DNA from: Gemmatimonas sp.
GTDB taxonomy: Bacteria; Gemmatimonadota; Gemmatimonadetes; Gemmatimonadales; Gemmatimonadaceae
DNA length: 64,000 nucleotides
Direction: 5' to 3'
Assembly: GCA_011390935.1 (NCBI GenBank)
Contig: JAABRL010000001.1
Location: 141,940-205,939 of the forward strand
How positions within the stretch are numbered: position 1 is the first letter of the stretch; each line of letters opens with the position of its first letter. The notes under the pieces are model-generated. The model made no database searches and was not told the origin of the DNA. It was given only the letters and a program-made list of their open reading frames with translations. Below, piece after piece: positions 19,895 to 29,735 of the stretch. Made by a program: the position numbers and the translations under genes.

Positions 19895-21061
19895 ATGACG
19901 ATGGTCTCCGGCGCACAACCCACTACAACCGCGCCGGCTGGCCTCGATCTGAAGGCCGCCCTGCAGCGCATGGTGATCGAGGGGGCGTCCGACCTGCACC
20001 TCAAGGTGGGTCGTCCCCCAACGCTGCGGCTGCACGGCGACCTCATCGCACTCCCGATGGCGCCGCTGCGCCCTGAGGAGTTGCGCACCCTCGCGGAACA
20101 TCTGCTGCCGCCAGCGCAGCTGCGCGAGTTCGTGGAGATGCGCGAGGCCGACTTCGCCATCAATGTGCCCGGTATCGGGCGCTTCCGCGTGAATGTGTAC
20201 CAGCAGAAGGGCACCGTGGCCTTCGCGATGCGCGCCATCGCGCATGCGGCCAACTCCATTACGGAGCTCAACCTGCCGCCCGTGCTCGAACAGATTGCGC
20301 TCAAGCCACGCGGCCTGGTGCTCGTCACCGGCGTCACGGGCTCGGGCAAGAGCACGGCGCTCGCCGCGATGGTGCACCACATCAACGAGCGTCGCGCGGC
20401 GAACATCATCACGATCGAAGATCCGATCGAGTTCGTGCACCGCGATGTGAAGAGTCACATCAACCAGCGCGAAGTCGGGACGGATACGGCCACGTTCGCG
20501 CAGGCACTGCGCCGCGTGCTGCGTCAGGACCCGGATGTGGTCATGATCGGTGAAATCCGCGACCTCGAGACGCTCGACGTGGCGCTCAAGGCGGCGGGCA
20601 CGGGTCACCTGGTGTTCTCCACGCTGCATACGACAGACGCGACGCTCACGATCAACCGCATCCTGTCGTTCTATCCGCCGCACCAGCAGAACGAGGTGCG
20701 TTTTGCGCTCGCCAACGCGCTCGAGGCGATCGTGTCGCTGCGCCTGGTACCGCGTTCCGATCAGCCGGGTCGTGTGCCGGCGTGCGAGGTGCTGGTGAAT
20801 ACCGGCGCCGTGCGCGACCAGATTCGCGACCTGCAGGCCACGCTGAACATCCCCGATCTCATCCGTGAAGGCAGCGTGGCGTATGGCATGCAGACGTTCG
20901 ACCAGTCGCTGATGACCTGGTACAGCAAGGGCGTCATCTCGTACGACAACGCCCTGTTCTACGCGTCGAGCCCGGCGGAGTTCGCCTTGAAGACGCAGGG
21001 TGTGAGTGCGTCCAGCGAAGCCGAGTTCGACGGGTTCCGCCCGGGGTCGTCGGCGCGCTAG
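19895..21061 (+). CDS. pilT: PilT/PilU-type twitching motility ATPase
   Basis: 388 residues. The N-terminal PAS-like region has ASDLHLKVGRPPTLRLHGDL; the core has Walker A GVTGSGKST at residues 146-154, the Asp box (IITIEDPIEFVH), Walker B (DPDVVMIGEIRDLETL) and the His box GHLVFSTLHTTDA, all diagnostic for PilT-like retraction ATPases. It would depolymerise type IV pili for twitching, adhesion or DNA uptake. It lies between accB and accC, an unusual place, and no other pilus gene is in the window. The 200 bases after it hold no recognisable gene. PilT versus PilU is not resolved. Confidence 0.93.
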   Translation: MTMVSGAQPTTTAPAGLDLKAALQRMVIEGASDLHLKVGRPPTLRLHGDLIALPMAPLRPEELRTLAEHLLPPAQLREFVEMREADFAINVPGIGRFRVNVYQQKGTVAFAMRAIAHAANSITELNLPPVLEQIALKPRGLVLVTGVTGSGKSTALAAMVHHINERRAANIITIEDPIEFVHRDVKSHINQREVGTDTATFAQALRRVLRQDPDVVMIGEIRDLETLDVALKAAGTGHLVFSTLHTTDATLTINRILSFYPPHQQNEVRFALANALEAIVSLRLVPRSDQPGRVPACEVLVNTGAVRDQIRDLQATLNIPDLIREGSVAYGMQTFDQSLMTWYSKGVISYDNALFYASSPAEFALKTQGVSASSEAEFDGFRPGSSAR

Positions 21062-21262
21062 CACGGACTCGGAGGCGCCAGGGCGCGCTCCCGGCGGGAT
21101 TGGCGCGGATTCGACGCCACGACTGGCGGCAACGGGAACGAATCGCCACCATTCGGCGTGCTCCGTCACCGCTGGCTTTCGGGTCGGCACCGCGCCTGGC
21201 GCGGGGCGGGGTATCGCCGGACGACGGTCGTCCTCCGGCGCGTCGGCCCCCTGCCCATCGCC

Positions 21263-22621
21263 ATGTTCAAAAAGGTCCTGATCGCCAATCGTGGTGAGAT
21301 CGCCCTCCGCGTCATTCGGGCGTGCCGCGAGCTCGGCATTCAAACCGTTGCCGTCTATTCCGAAGCGGATCGCGAATCGCTGCACGTGCGCTTCGCCGAT
21401 GACGACGTCTGCATCGGCCCCGCGCCGAGTCGTGATTCCTACCTGCGCATTCCGCGCCTCATTGCGGCCGCGGAAATCACCGGCGCGGATGCCATCCATC
21501 CCGGGTACGGGTTCCTCGCCGAAAACGCGGAGTTCGCGGAAACGTGCGCAGCGTCCGGCATCACGTTCATTGGTCCCACGCCGGAGCAGATCCGTGTGAT
21601 GGGCGACAAGGCCTCGGCCCGTCGCGCCATGAGCGAGGTGGGTGTGCCGATCGTGCCTGGCACGCCCGGCCCGGTGGAAGATGTGGACGAGGCGCTCGGC
21701 TTTGCCCGCGATATCGGCTTTCCGGTCATCATCAAGGCGGCCGCTGGTGGCGGTGGCAAGGGCATGCGCGTCGCGCGTGATCCCGATGACTTTGCGCGCT
21801 CCTTTCAGCTCGCGCGCAGCGAGGCGCTCAGCGCCTTCGGCAATGGCGACGTGTACGTGGAGAAGTTCCTCGAGCGTCCGCGGCATGTGGAGTTCCAGGT
21901 GCTCGGCGACTCGAAGGGCAAGGTGATTCACCTTGGCGAGCGCGACTGTTCGGTGCAGCGTCGTCACCAGAAGCTCATCGAAGAAGCGCCGTGTCCCGTG
22001 ATGACGCCGGAGCTGCGTGCGGCCATGGGCGATGCCGCTGTGCGCGGTGCGCAGGCGATCAACTATGTGGGCGCCGGCACGGTGGAAATGCTGCTCGACA
22101 CCGACGGCTCGTTCTACTTCATGGAGATGAACACGCGCATTCAGGTGGAGCATCCGGTTACGGAAATGCTCACCGGCGTGGACCTCGTGAAGGAACAGAT
22201 TCGTGCCGCGGCCGGCGAGCCCCTCACCGTGAGCGAGCTGCCGATGTTCCGCGGGCATGTGATCGAGTGCCGCGTGAACGCGGAAGATCCGGCGCGCAAC
22301 TTCCAGCCGTCGCCGGGGCTCATTCACACGTTCCATCCGCCTGGTGGCCCCGGGGTGCGTGTGGATACGCACGTCTATGCGGGCTACACCGTGCCGCCGT
22401 TCTACGACTCGCTCCTGGCCAAGCTGATCGTGCAGGGGCGCGATCGTCCCGAAGCGCTGCGTCGCATGCAGATCGCGCTCGAGAGCTTTGTGGTGGAAGG
22501 CGTGACCACGACGATTCCGTTCCTCGCACGCGTGATGCAGCATCCGAACTTCATGCGCGGCGACGTGCACACCAAGTTCCTGGAGTTCGAGGGGGCTGAT
22601 CTGCTCAAGGAGCCGACCTAA
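21263..22621 (+). CDS. accC: Acetyl-CoA carboxylase biotin carboxylase subunit
   Basis: 452 residues from ATG 21263 ([26 protein letters not shown], the canonical AccC start). It uses ATP and bicarbonate to carboxylate biotin on AccB. ATP-grasp features include the glycine-rich loop [47 protein letters not shown], and the metal/biotin site [16 protein letters not shown]. The C-terminal AccC domain ([18 protein letters not shown]) is complete. An in-frame extension to 21158 has no family match. TAA is followed directly by the comB-like GTG. Confidence 0.97.
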   Translation: MFKKVLIANRGEIALRVIRACRELGIQTVAVYSEADRESLHVRFADDDVCIGPAPSRDSYLRIPRLIAAAEITGADAIHPGYGFLAENAEFAETCAASGITFIGPTPEQIRVMGDKASARRAMSEVGVPIVPGTPGPVEDVDEALGFARDIGFPVIIKAAAGGGGKGMRVARDPDDFARSFQLARSEALSAFGNGDVYVEKFLERPRHVEFQVLGDSKGKVIHLGERDCSVQRRHQKLIEEAPCPVMTPELRAAMGDAAVRGAQAINYVGAGTVEMLLDTDGSFYFMEMNTRIQVEHPVTEMLTGVDLVKEQIRAAAGEPLTVSELPMFRGHVIECRVNAEDPARNFQPSPGLIHTFHPPGGPGVRVDTHVYAGYTVPPFYDSLLAKLIVQGRDRPEALRRMQIALESFVVEGVTTTIPFLARVMQHPNFMRGDVHTKFLEFEGADLLKEPT

Positions 22622-23368
22622 GTGCGATTGGACGTGCTGCTCGGCGAGTCGCTTCCGACGCCCGCCGACGTGGCGGGTCGCATGGTGGTGGTGATCGATG
22701 TCTTGCGCGCGTCCACCGTCATCGTGGACGCGCTGGCGAACGGCGCGCGCGCGGTGGTGCCCTTTGCGGAGGTTGAGGAGGTGGTCAATGCCGCAAAGCG
22801 CTACGGGCGAGATGAGGTACGACTCACCGGTGAACGGCGCAGTCTGCCGATCCCCGGTTTCGATGCGGGAAACTCGCCGCTCGAGATGCGCCCCGCGTTG
22901 GTTGGCGGGCGCATTGTGCTCATGACGACGACGAACGGCACGTCCGCGCTTGCGGCGACACACGGCGCGTGGCGCGTGTTGGTGGGGGCGTTCACCAACT
23001 TCACCGTGACGGTGCAGGCGGTGGTCACCGCGATGCGCGAGGGGCGCGATGCGCTGCTCGTCTGTGCGGGGCAGGAACGTCGCTTTGCGCTCGAGGACGC
23101 CGCGTGCGCCGGCGCGATGGTTTCGCGAATCGCGCGCGGCTGTCGCACGGCGGAGCTGGGGGACGCGGCTCGTCTCGTCCGTCGAACGGCTTCGCGCTAC
23201 CTTCGGGACGTGTCGGCGCTGGCGCAGGACGCGTCGCATGCACGCGCGTTGGCCGCCGCCGGCTTCACGGACGATGTCGCGGCCTGTCTCGTGTTCGATC
23301 GCGCGCCCGTGGTGGCGACCTACTCTGACCGACAGGTGACCGGTGAGCGGATCCTCGCTCCGGCGTGA
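22622..23368 (+). CDS. 2-phosphosulfolactate phosphatase family protein (ComB-like)
   Basis: 248 residues from GTG 22622, immediately after the accC stop. Characteristic ComB motifs are VVVIDVLRASTVIVDALANGA, GFDAGNSPLEM, MTTTNGTSAL and CAGQERRFALEDAACAGAMV. The archetype is a Mg-dependent phosphatase acting on 2-phosphosulfolactate in coenzyme M synthesis; bacterial homologues lie outside coenzyme M pathways and their substrate is generally not known, so no specific role is claimed. Its 3' end overlaps the ftsK start by 26 bases in a different frame. Confidence 0.88.
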   Translation: MRLDVLLGESLPTPADVAGRMVVVIDVLRASTVIVDALANGARAVVPFAEVEEVVNAAKRYGRDEVRLTGERRSLPIPGFDAGNSPLEMRPALVGGRIVLMTTTNGTSALAATHGAWRVLVGAFTNFTVTVQAVVTAMREGRDALLVCAGQERRFALEDAACAGAMVSRIARGCRTAELGDAARLVRRTASRYLRDVSALAQDASHARALAAAGFTDDVAACLVFDRAPVVATYSDRQVTGERILAPA

Positions 23369-25679
23369 ACTGAGCAGCGTCGCGCTGGCGCTGCTGGCGC
23401 TGTTTCTGGTGGGTGCGCTGCTCTTCCAGCGTCCGCCCGTGGGCGGTGCCTGCATGGACGCCACCGGCGTGTTCGGGCCGGTGGGTACTTTCGTGCGGTG
23501 CGTGCTGGTGGGCGCGGTCGGTGTGCCGGGGGCCCTGCTGGTGGCGCTGGCGTGCCTGCTGGTGGCGCTGCGGCTGGTGGGGCGCTTCGGCGGGGCGAGT
23601 ACGCAGGATGCGACGCGTGCGGCGCTCCTTGGCGCAGGCGTGGTCCTGCTGGTGCCGATAGCGATCGGGCTGGTGAACGGCGGTGCGCCCTCGGGGACGG
23701 CGAGCTCCGGCCTCTGGGGGGCGTTCATGGCGCACTACCTCCACAAGTTCCTGGGGGCGGTCGGGGCATGGATTGTGTGGTTGTTGGGGCTGAGCGCGCT
23801 CACGGTGCTCACGGTGCGCTGGAATCCGCTCCGCGTGGTGATGGCGCCGGCCAAGCCGCGTGACATCGCGGCGGGGGCACGCCCAGCGCGCCCTACGCTC
23901 GCCGAGCGACTGGCCCCCGAGCCGGAGGAGCTGCCCGCGATCGACCCCTCGCTCGCGCGCGATGTACTGCGGGAGAGCGCGACGGACGCCGCCGAGCGGG
24001 ACTTGGGTGCCAAGGGCGGGCGCAAGTCGCGCAAGCCGGTGCGTGCCGACGCGGTGACCGGCGACCTGTTCGCCGAGTCGGCGGCCGCGGACGCCGAGCG
24101 CATGTTCGAGGCGGGGGATGATGAACTCCCGCCCACGACGCTGCTCTCGCCACCGCCGGCGCGTCGCGAGGATGCCGGACGCGAGGCGCTCGACCAGGCT
24201 GGCATCAAACTCATGGCCACGCTGCGCACGTTCAAGGTGGACGGCGAGCTGGTGGGGCGCACGACCGGCCCCACGGTCACGCAGTTCGAGATCGAGCCGG
24301 CGGCCGGCATTAAAGTGCGCCAGATCGCTGCGCTCGCCGATGATCTCGCGCTCGCCATGCGCGCACCGAGCATTCGCATTGTCGCGCCGATTCCTGGGCG
24401 CGGCGCGGTGGGAGTGGAAGTGCCGAACCCGTCACCTGAAATGGTGGCGCTGCGGGAAGTGCTCGAGTCGCGGGAGTTTCAGAGCGCACGCGCCGCGCTG
24501 CCCATCGCACTCGGCAAGGATCTCGAAGGGCGCGCCGTGATCGCGGATCTGGCCAAGATGCCGCATCTGCTGATTGCCGGCGCCACGGGCAGCGGCAAGT
24601 CGGTGTGCGTGAACACGATCATCACCAGTCTCGTGTACCGACACACGCCGAGCACGCTGCGGTTCCTCATGGTGGACCCGAAGATGGTGGAGCTGAGCGT
24701 GTACAACACGCTCCCGCATTTGCGCCACAAGGTGATCACCGACAACCGCGACGCGGCGGCGGTGCTCAAGTGGGCCGTGATGGAAATGCAGGACCGATAC
24801 CGGCTGCTGGAGGCGAACGGCTGCCGCAACCTGCAGGAGTTCAACAAGCGGGCGCAGGCACACGCGGCGGGTGAGGGAGCGGCGCTGCGCAAACCGCGCT
24901 CTCCCGATGTGGCGTTCGAGGACCTCACGTACACCGGGGGCGCGCTGCCGTACATCGTAGTGGTCATCGACGAAATGGCGGACCTCATGATGACGGTGCA
25001 GGGCGAGGTGGAGACGCCGATCGCGATGCTCGCGCAGAAGGCGCGCGCGATCGGCATTCACCTCATTCTGGCCACGCAGCGGCCCAGCGTGAACGTGATC
25101 ACCGGCCTCATCAAGGCCAACTTCCCGTGTCGGATCGCGTTCCGCGTGGCGTCGCAGGTGGACAGCCGCACCATCATCGACGGGGCCGGCGCAGAGTCGC
25201 TGCTCGGCAACGGCGACATGCTGTTCATTCCGCCGGGCAAGTCGGAGGCGTCGCGATTGCAGGGGGCCTTCCTCTCGAGTGAGGAGACGGAGCAGTTGCT
25301 TGGCTGGTACGTCGCGCAGCGGGAGCGCCGATTGGCGGCCGCGAGCGGCGCAGAACTGCCCGTGCTGGACGAGCCGGACATTCTGGAGACGGTGCGGGCG
25401 CTCGATGGCCGTGACGACGACGGCGACGGTAGCGACAGCGCTGATGGCGATCGTGACAGCCGGTTCCGCGAGGCAGCCGAACTGGTGATTCAGCAGCGGC
25501 AGGGGTCCACCTCGCTGCTGCAACGGCGCATGAAGATCGGCTACGGCCGTGCGGCGCGCATCATCGACCAGCTGGAGGATGCCGGGGTGCTCTCCCCGTC
25601 CGAGGGGGCGTCCAAACCGCGCGACGTGCTGATCGGCGCGGCGGATCTCGACCGGATTTGCGGGCGTCAAGAGCGCTGA
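23343..25679 (+). CDS. ftsK: DNA translocase FtsK/SpoIIIE
   Basis: 778 residues from GTG 23343. Four membrane helices lie in residues about 11-160, followed by a short Ala/Glu-rich linker to about residue 275, then the RecA-type motor with Walker A GATGSGKS at residues 413-420 and Walker B-type IVVVIDEMADLMMT, and the C-terminal winged-helix gamma domain (QQRQGSTSLLQRRMKIGYGRAARIIDQLEDAGVLSPSEG). It pumps chromosomal DNA at the septum and activates XerCD recombination. The linker is short compared with E. coli FtsK, closer to SpoIIIE. It overlaps the comB-like gene by 26 bases, so the two are co-translated. Confidence 0.96.
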   Translation: MSGSSLRRELSSVALALLALFLVGALLFQRPPVGGACMDATGVFGPVGTFVRCVLVGAVGVPGALLVALACLLVALRLVGRFGGASTQDATRAALLGAGVVLLVPIAIGLVNGGAPSGTASSGLWGAFMAHYLHKFLGAVGAWIVWLLGLSALTVLTVRWNPLRVVMAPAKPRDIAAGARPARPTLAERLAPEPEELPAIDPSLARDVLRESATDAAERDLGAKGGRKSRKPVRADAVTGDLFAESAAADAERMFEAGDDELPPTTLLSPPPARREDAGREALDQAGIKLMATLRTFKVDGELVGRTTGPTVTQFEIEPAAGIKVRQIAALADDLALAMRAPSIRIVAPIPGRGAVGVEVPNPSPEMVALREVLESREFQSARAALPIALGKDLEGRAVIADLAKMPHLLIAGATGSGKSVCVNTIITSLVYRHTPSTLRFLMVDPKMVELSVYNTLPHLRHKVITDNRDAAAVLKWAVMEMQDRYRLLEANGCRNLQEFNKRAQAHAAGEGAALRKPRSPDVAFEDLTYTGGALPYIVVVIDEMADLMMTVQGEVETPIAMLAQKARAIGIHLILATQRPSVNVITGLIKANFPCRIAFRVASQVDSRTIIDGAGAESLLGNGDMLFIPPGKSEASRLQGAFLSSEETEQLLGWYVAQRERRLAAASGAELPVLDEPDILETVRALDGRDDDGDGSDSADGDRDSRFREAAELVIQQRQGSTSLLQRRMKIGYGRAARIIDQLEDAGVLSPSEGASKPRDVLIGAADLDRICGRQER

Positions 25680-25709
25680 GTAACGGATCGGCGGTGGTTT
25701 CGCCACGTA

Positions 25710-25738
25710 TTGACGGAACGCCGTCGGATCACGATTGT
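25710..25738 (+). promoter_or_regulatory. Possible sigma70-type promoter before the TonB receptor
   Basis: In the 190-base gap after ftsK, TTGACG (25710-25715) lies 17 bases before GATTGT (25733-25738). The -35 box is good, the -10 box weak (3 of 6). It would give a leader of about 125 bases to the receptor gene. No riboswitch-like structure was recognised in that leader. Confidence 0.25.
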
Positions 25739-25869
25739 TTTGCCGAGTGCGGACCGGTGTCGCCTTCTGGCCGGTTTTTACGATACGACTCTGCTTGTCC
25801 CTCCCTGATCGCCGGATCCGCGGCGACGCTCCACTTATCCGTGGTGACTCCCCCTTCTCGAGGTGTGTG

Positions 25870-28836
25870 ATGTCCCTTCGTTTCCTTCGCCGGTGTGTGA
25901 CGGCGCTTTCGATGATCGCCGGCGTGCTGGCGACGGCGTCGAGCCAGGCGCAGGCACAGGCTGGCAGCATCAGCGGACGCGTGACTGATGCCGGCACCGG
26001 TGCGCCCGTCTCGGCCGCGCAGGTCCAGGTCGCGGGTCTGACGCTCGGCACGGTGTCAGACGATGACGGCACCTACCGGATTTCGAATGTGCCGGTGGGT
26101 ACGTACACGCTGATCGTACGCCGCATCGGCTATCTCGAGCGCCGTCAGGCGGGAGTGGTGGTCACCGCGAGCGGCACCGCCACGGCGAACATCAGCATCT
26201 CCGAGAGTTCGAACATTCTCACCGCCGTGGCCGTGACGAGCACGCGCAATCAGCCGGAGAAGGTGCTCGACGCGCCCGCGCAGATCACGGTGATCTCCAG
26301 CGAGCGCATCGCCGAACGTCCCGCGGTGACGGTGACCGACAACCTGCGTGCCACGCCCGGCGTGGACATCAATCGCGGTGGCATTGCACAGGCGAACGTC
26401 GTGGCGCGCGGCTTCAACAACGCGTTCTCGGGCAGCATGCTCATGCTGCAGGACTACCGGTTTGCCGGCGTGCCGTCGCTTCGGGTGAACGTGCCGTTTC
26501 TCTTCACCGGCACGAACGACGACATCGAACGCATGGAAGTCCTGCTCGGCCCCGCCTCGGCGCTGTATGGACCGAACTCGGCCAACGGCGTGCTGCACGT
26601 GATCACGAAGTCACCGTTCACGTCACAGGGGACGACCATGAGCCTCGATGGCGGCGAGCGGTCCGTACTGCGTACCGGCATCCGTCACGCCGGCACCCTG
26701 AACGACAAGGTCGGCTACAAGGTGTCGGGCGAAGTCATGCGCGGCAACGACTGGAACTACACCGATCCGGGCGAGCCGATTCTGTTCTCGCAGTTCGCGC
26801 CGGAGGGACGTCGCGGGGAATCGAACGTGCGCAACTTCAACCTCGAGAAGTTCACCGGTGAAGCCCGCGTTGACGTACGGCCCCGTGATGGTCTCGAACT
26901 GATCTCCACGGTCGGACACACCAACGTGGGCAACGGCATCGAACTCACGGGCGCCAACGGCAGTGCGCAGATCCGCAACTGGACGTACACCAACATCCAG
27001 CAGCGAGTGCGGTGGAATCGACTGTTCGCGCAGGCGTTCATCAACATGAGCGATGCCGGTAACGACAGTGGCATATCCAGCGAGGGCACGTACCTGTTGC
27101 GCTCGGGACAGCCGATCGCCGACAAGTCGCGCGTGGCGGCCTTCCAGCTGCAGCACGGCGTCGACATGGCGGAAAACAAGCAGACGTTCACGTACGGGCT
27201 CGACTACATCTGGACGAACCCGCAGACGCTGAACACGATCAACGGTGCGAACGAGGACATCGACAACGTCACCGAGTACGGCGCCTACGTGCAGTCCACC
27301 ACCCGTCCCACCGACAAGCTCGACATCCTGCTCGCCGGCCGCTTCGACGCCAACAACGTGATCGAGGGGAACTTCTTCTCGCCGCGTGCCGCCCTCGTGT
27401 TCAAGCCGTCGGCGAATCAGAACTTCCGCGTCAGCTACAATCGCGCCTTCAGCACGCCGGCAAACTTCGCCTTCTTCCTCGACCTCATCAACGCGCCGAA
27501 TGTGGGTGGGTCGGGCTACGATGTGCGCGCGCTCGGCAACCGCCCGAAGGAAGGATGGGCGTTCCGGCAGGGATGCAGCGGGAGCGCCTTTGGCGACTAC
27601 TGCATGAAGTCGCCGCTGGTGGGCAACGGGGAGTATGTGGATGCGCGCGCCGGCTCGGCGTTCGGCCCGCTGGTCCAGCGCAACGGTACCGCGATTCAAG
27701 GGAGCATTACGCCGTCGCTGGTGGGTGCGCTGCAGCAGGCCGGTTTCCCGGCGGCGCAGGCGCAGGCCCTTGGGGGGGCCATGGCTCAGGGGCTGGTGCA
27801 GCATCTCGGTTCACGGAATCCGACGAACGCGCAGCTGCAGACGCGCGTCGCACTCCTGACCAGTGCGCTGACCAATCTCACGCCGGGTGACCTCACCAGC
27901 GTGCGTCCGCTCGAGGCCTCGTTCAACAACACGTATGAGGTTGGCTACAAGGGCGTGATCGGCAAGCGCGCCACGCTCGATGTGGCGGTGTGGCGCCAGC
28001 AGCGTGGTGACGTGGGCACGTCGGCCGCCCTCGTGACACCAAGCGTGTTCTTCAACGGACAGAATCTCGGGCAGTACATTGGTGGTGAGGTTGGCGCGTT
28101 CGTGGGACAGTTCCTCGGCCAGAACACGCCGCTTACGCCCGCCCAGATTCAGCAGCTGGCCGGCGGTATCGCCGGCGGACTTGCGCCGGCGCTGGCCGGA
28201 CAGCTCGCCCCGGCTCCGCTCGGCACCGTCACCTTCGACGGCGACATCATTCGTCCGAACGCGGTCTACGCCACGTACTTCTCGGTGGACGAGGACATCT
28301 GGGTCACCGGCATCGATGTGGGCGGCAGCTATTCCGTGACGCCTCGGGTCACGCTCGACGCCACGTTCAGCCACATGAACCGGAACGTGTTCGACGGCAT
28401 TCCGGGCGGTAACGGCCAGCCGCTCATGGCAAACTCGCCGAGGAATCGCGGCACGCTCGGCGTGCGCTTTGAAGACGGCCTGCGCGGACTTAGCGTCGAA
28501 GCGCGCGGTCGCTACTCCGAGGCCCACGAAGTGAACTCGGGCGTGTACGCCACCAACGTGGCGTTCGCGATTCCGCAGGGGAATCCCGGCTTCGTGCCGA
28601 ACGCACAGACTGGCCCCAACTTGTGCAACCCGGTTCCCGCCGGTGCCTACTGCTACGAAGGTGTGCCGGAGATCGCCCAGCTCGACCTGCAGGTCGCCAA
28701 GAAATTCAACATCGGTACGCAGCAGCTGCTCTGGTCGATCAACGCGCAGAACATCTTCGACAAGAAGGTGCGCACCTTCCCCGGAGCGCCGGAGCTGGGA
28801 CGCCTGGTGATGACGCGTCTGCAGTACACGTTCTGA
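25870..28836 (+). CDS. TonB-dependent outer-membrane receptor with CarboxypepD-like N-domain
   Basis: 988 residues from ATG 25870, which has GAGG six bases upstream and gives a signal peptide ending near SSQAQAQA; an upstream in-frame extension to 25735 lacks this. Residues about 32-115 are a carboxypeptidase-regulatory-like domain (GSISGRVTDAGTGAPVSAAQVQV). The plug follows (APAQITVISSERIAERPAVTVTDNLRATPGVDI, NDDIERMEVLLGPASALYGPNSANGVLHVITKSP), then a large barrel ending in LQYTF, the aromatic terminal signal for outer-membrane insertion. It would import a siderophore, metal complex or other ligand with TonB energy; ligand unknown. Two Ala/Gln/Gly-rich, apparently helical insertions occur at about residues 607-680 and 733-785 within barrel loops. 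It is transcribed alone. Confidence 0.93.
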   Translation: MSLRFLRRCVTALSMIAGVLATASSQAQAQAGSISGRVTDAGTGAPVSAAQVQVAGLTLGTVSDDDGTYRISNVPVGTYTLIVRRIGYLERRQAGVVVTASGTATANISISESSNILTAVAVTSTRNQPEKVLDAPAQITVISSERIAERPAVTVTDNLRATPGVDINRGGIAQANVVARGFNNAFSGSMLMLQDYRFAGVPSLRVNVPFLFTGTNDDIERMEVLLGPASALYGPNSANGVLHVITKSPFTSQGTTMSLDGGERSVLRTGIRHAGTLNDKVGYKVSGEVMRGNDWNYTDPGEPILFSQFAPEGRRGESNVRNFNLEKFTGEARVDVRPRDGLELISTVGHTNVGNGIELTGANGSAQIRNWTYTNIQQRVRWNRLFAQAFINMSDAGNDSGISSEGTYLLRSGQPIADKSRVAAFQLQHGVDMAENKQTFTYGLDYIWTNPQTLNTINGANEDIDNVTEYGAYVQSTTRPTDKLDILLAGRFDANNVIEGNFFSPRAALVFKPSANQNFRVSYNRAFSTPANFAFFLDLINAPNVGGSGYDVRALGNRPKEGWAFRQGCSGSAFGDYCMKSPLVGNGEYVDARAGSAFGPLVQRNGTAIQGSITPSLVGALQQAGFPAAQAQALGGAMAQGLVQHLGSRNPTNAQLQTRVALLTSALTNLTPGDLTSVRPLEASFNNTYEVGYKGVIGKRATLDVAVWRQQRGDVGTSAALVTPSVFFNGQNLGQYIGGEVGAFVGQFLGQNTPLTPAQIQQLAGGIAGGLAPALAGQLAPAPLGTVTFDGDIIRPNAVYATYFSVDEDIWVTGIDVGGSYSVTPRVTLDATFSHMNRNVFDGIPGGNGQPLMANSPRNRGTLGVRFEDGLRGLSVEARGRYSEAHEVNSGVYATNVAFAIPQGNPGFVPNAQTGPNLCNPVPAGAYCYEGVPEIAQLDLQVAKKFNIGTQQLLWSINAQNIFDKKVRTFPGAPELGRLVMTRLQYTF

Positions 28837-28860
28837 GATTGGCCGGTTGGTCGGCGCGGC

Positions 28861-28898
28861 GACGGGGCGACGTTCCCACAGTGGAGCGTCGCCCCGTC
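28861..28898 (+). terminator. Inverted repeat, possible terminator after the TonB receptor
   Basis: A perfect 12-base-pair stem, 28861-28872 (gacggggcgacg) with 28887-28898 (cgtcgccccgtc), loop 14 bases. It lies 24 bases after the receptor stop. No T run follows, so it may act as a Rho-assisted terminator or an mRNA 3'-end stabiliser. Confidence 0.55.
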
Positions 28899-28924
28899 AG
28901 TCGTTCCGCTACTGTTCACGCACC

Positions 28925-29698
28925 ATGACCATCCTGCTCGACCCCCACGCACGCCCCGTCATCGGGCACCGCGGCAATCGTGCGCATTCGCCCGAGGACA
29001 CGCTCGAGTCCCTGCGAGAGGCGGTCGCGCTGGGCGTGGATGCGCTCGAGTTCGATGTGCACGTGACGCGTGACGGGATTCCGGTGCTGCACCACGATCC
29101 CACGCTCGAACGCACCACGAGCGGCCGCGGGGCGATTGCGTCGTACACGCTCGCCGAGCTCGCGCAGGTCGATGCCGGTCACCACTTCACGGCCGACGGC
29201 GGCCGCACGTTTCCGTGGCGCGATCGCGGCGTGCGCATTCCCACGCTCGATGCAGTGCTGGCCGAGTTCCCCACGCTGCCGATGATCGTGGAGTTGAAGA
29301 CACCGGCCGCGACGGAGGCAACGCGCGCGATGATTGCGCGGCATGCGGCCGAGCGGCGCGTGATCGTGGCCGGCTTCAACGCGGCGAGTGTTCGCCCGCT
29401 CGCCGGTGGGCCCATGGCGCTAGGCGCGTGCACTGCCGACCTCGTGCGCATGCTGCCTGCCGCGCTGCTCGGATTGCGAGGACCGGACGCTCCGTTCGTG
29501 GCCGCGTGCATTCCTCCCACGCACAACGGATTCCCGGTCCCGATCGGTGCGTTCGCCCGACTCATGCGCCGTCGCGGCGGGGTGGTGCATGTGTGGACGG
29601 TGAATCACGCGGCCGAGGCCGAGCGCTACTGGGCGCTCGGCGTGCAGGGGATCATCAGCGACGACCCGGCCGTCATCTTGGCCGCGCGCGATCGCTGA
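28925..29698 (+). CDS. Glycerophosphodiester phosphodiesterase
   Basis: 257 residues from ATG 28925 (MTILLDPHARPVIGHRGNR). GDPD-family signatures are present: IGHRGNRAHSPEDTLES with the catalytic histidine, ALEFDVHVTRDGIPVLHHDPTLERTTSGRG with metal-binding Glu/Asp and second histidine, MIVELKTP, and the C-terminal VHVWTVN and GVQGIISDDPAV. It hydrolyses glycerophosphodiesters to glycerol 3-phosphate and an alcohol. No signal peptide, so cytoplasmic like UgpQ. A TACTGT box lies nine bases before the ATG. It ends 37 bases before a convergent minus-strand gene. Confidence 0.92.
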   Translation: MTILLDPHARPVIGHRGNRAHSPEDTLESLREAVALGVDALEFDVHVTRDGIPVLHHDPTLERTTSGRGAIASYTLAELAQVDAGHHFTADGGRTFPWRDRGVRIPTLDAVLAEFPTLPMIVELKTPAATEATRAMIARHAAERRVIVAGFNAASVRPLAGGPMALGACTADLVRMLPAALLGLRGPDAPFVAACIPPTHNGFPVPIGAFARLMRRRGGVVHVWTVNHAAEAERYWALGVQGIISDDPAVILAARDR

Positions 29699-29735
29699 TC
29701 GCCGAGGCCACGCGCCAGAGCGCCCTGCGCACGCG

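Noticed and set aside
19817-23728. Open minus-strand frame of about 1300 codons over accB-pilT-accC-comB
   Set aside because: Antisense artefact of high GC; it covers five confidently identified plus-strand genes and has no recognisable domain.
28861-28898. Classical Rho-independent terminator after the TonB receptor
   Set aside because: The stem is perfect but no T-run follows, so it is listed only as an inverted repeat with moderate confidence.
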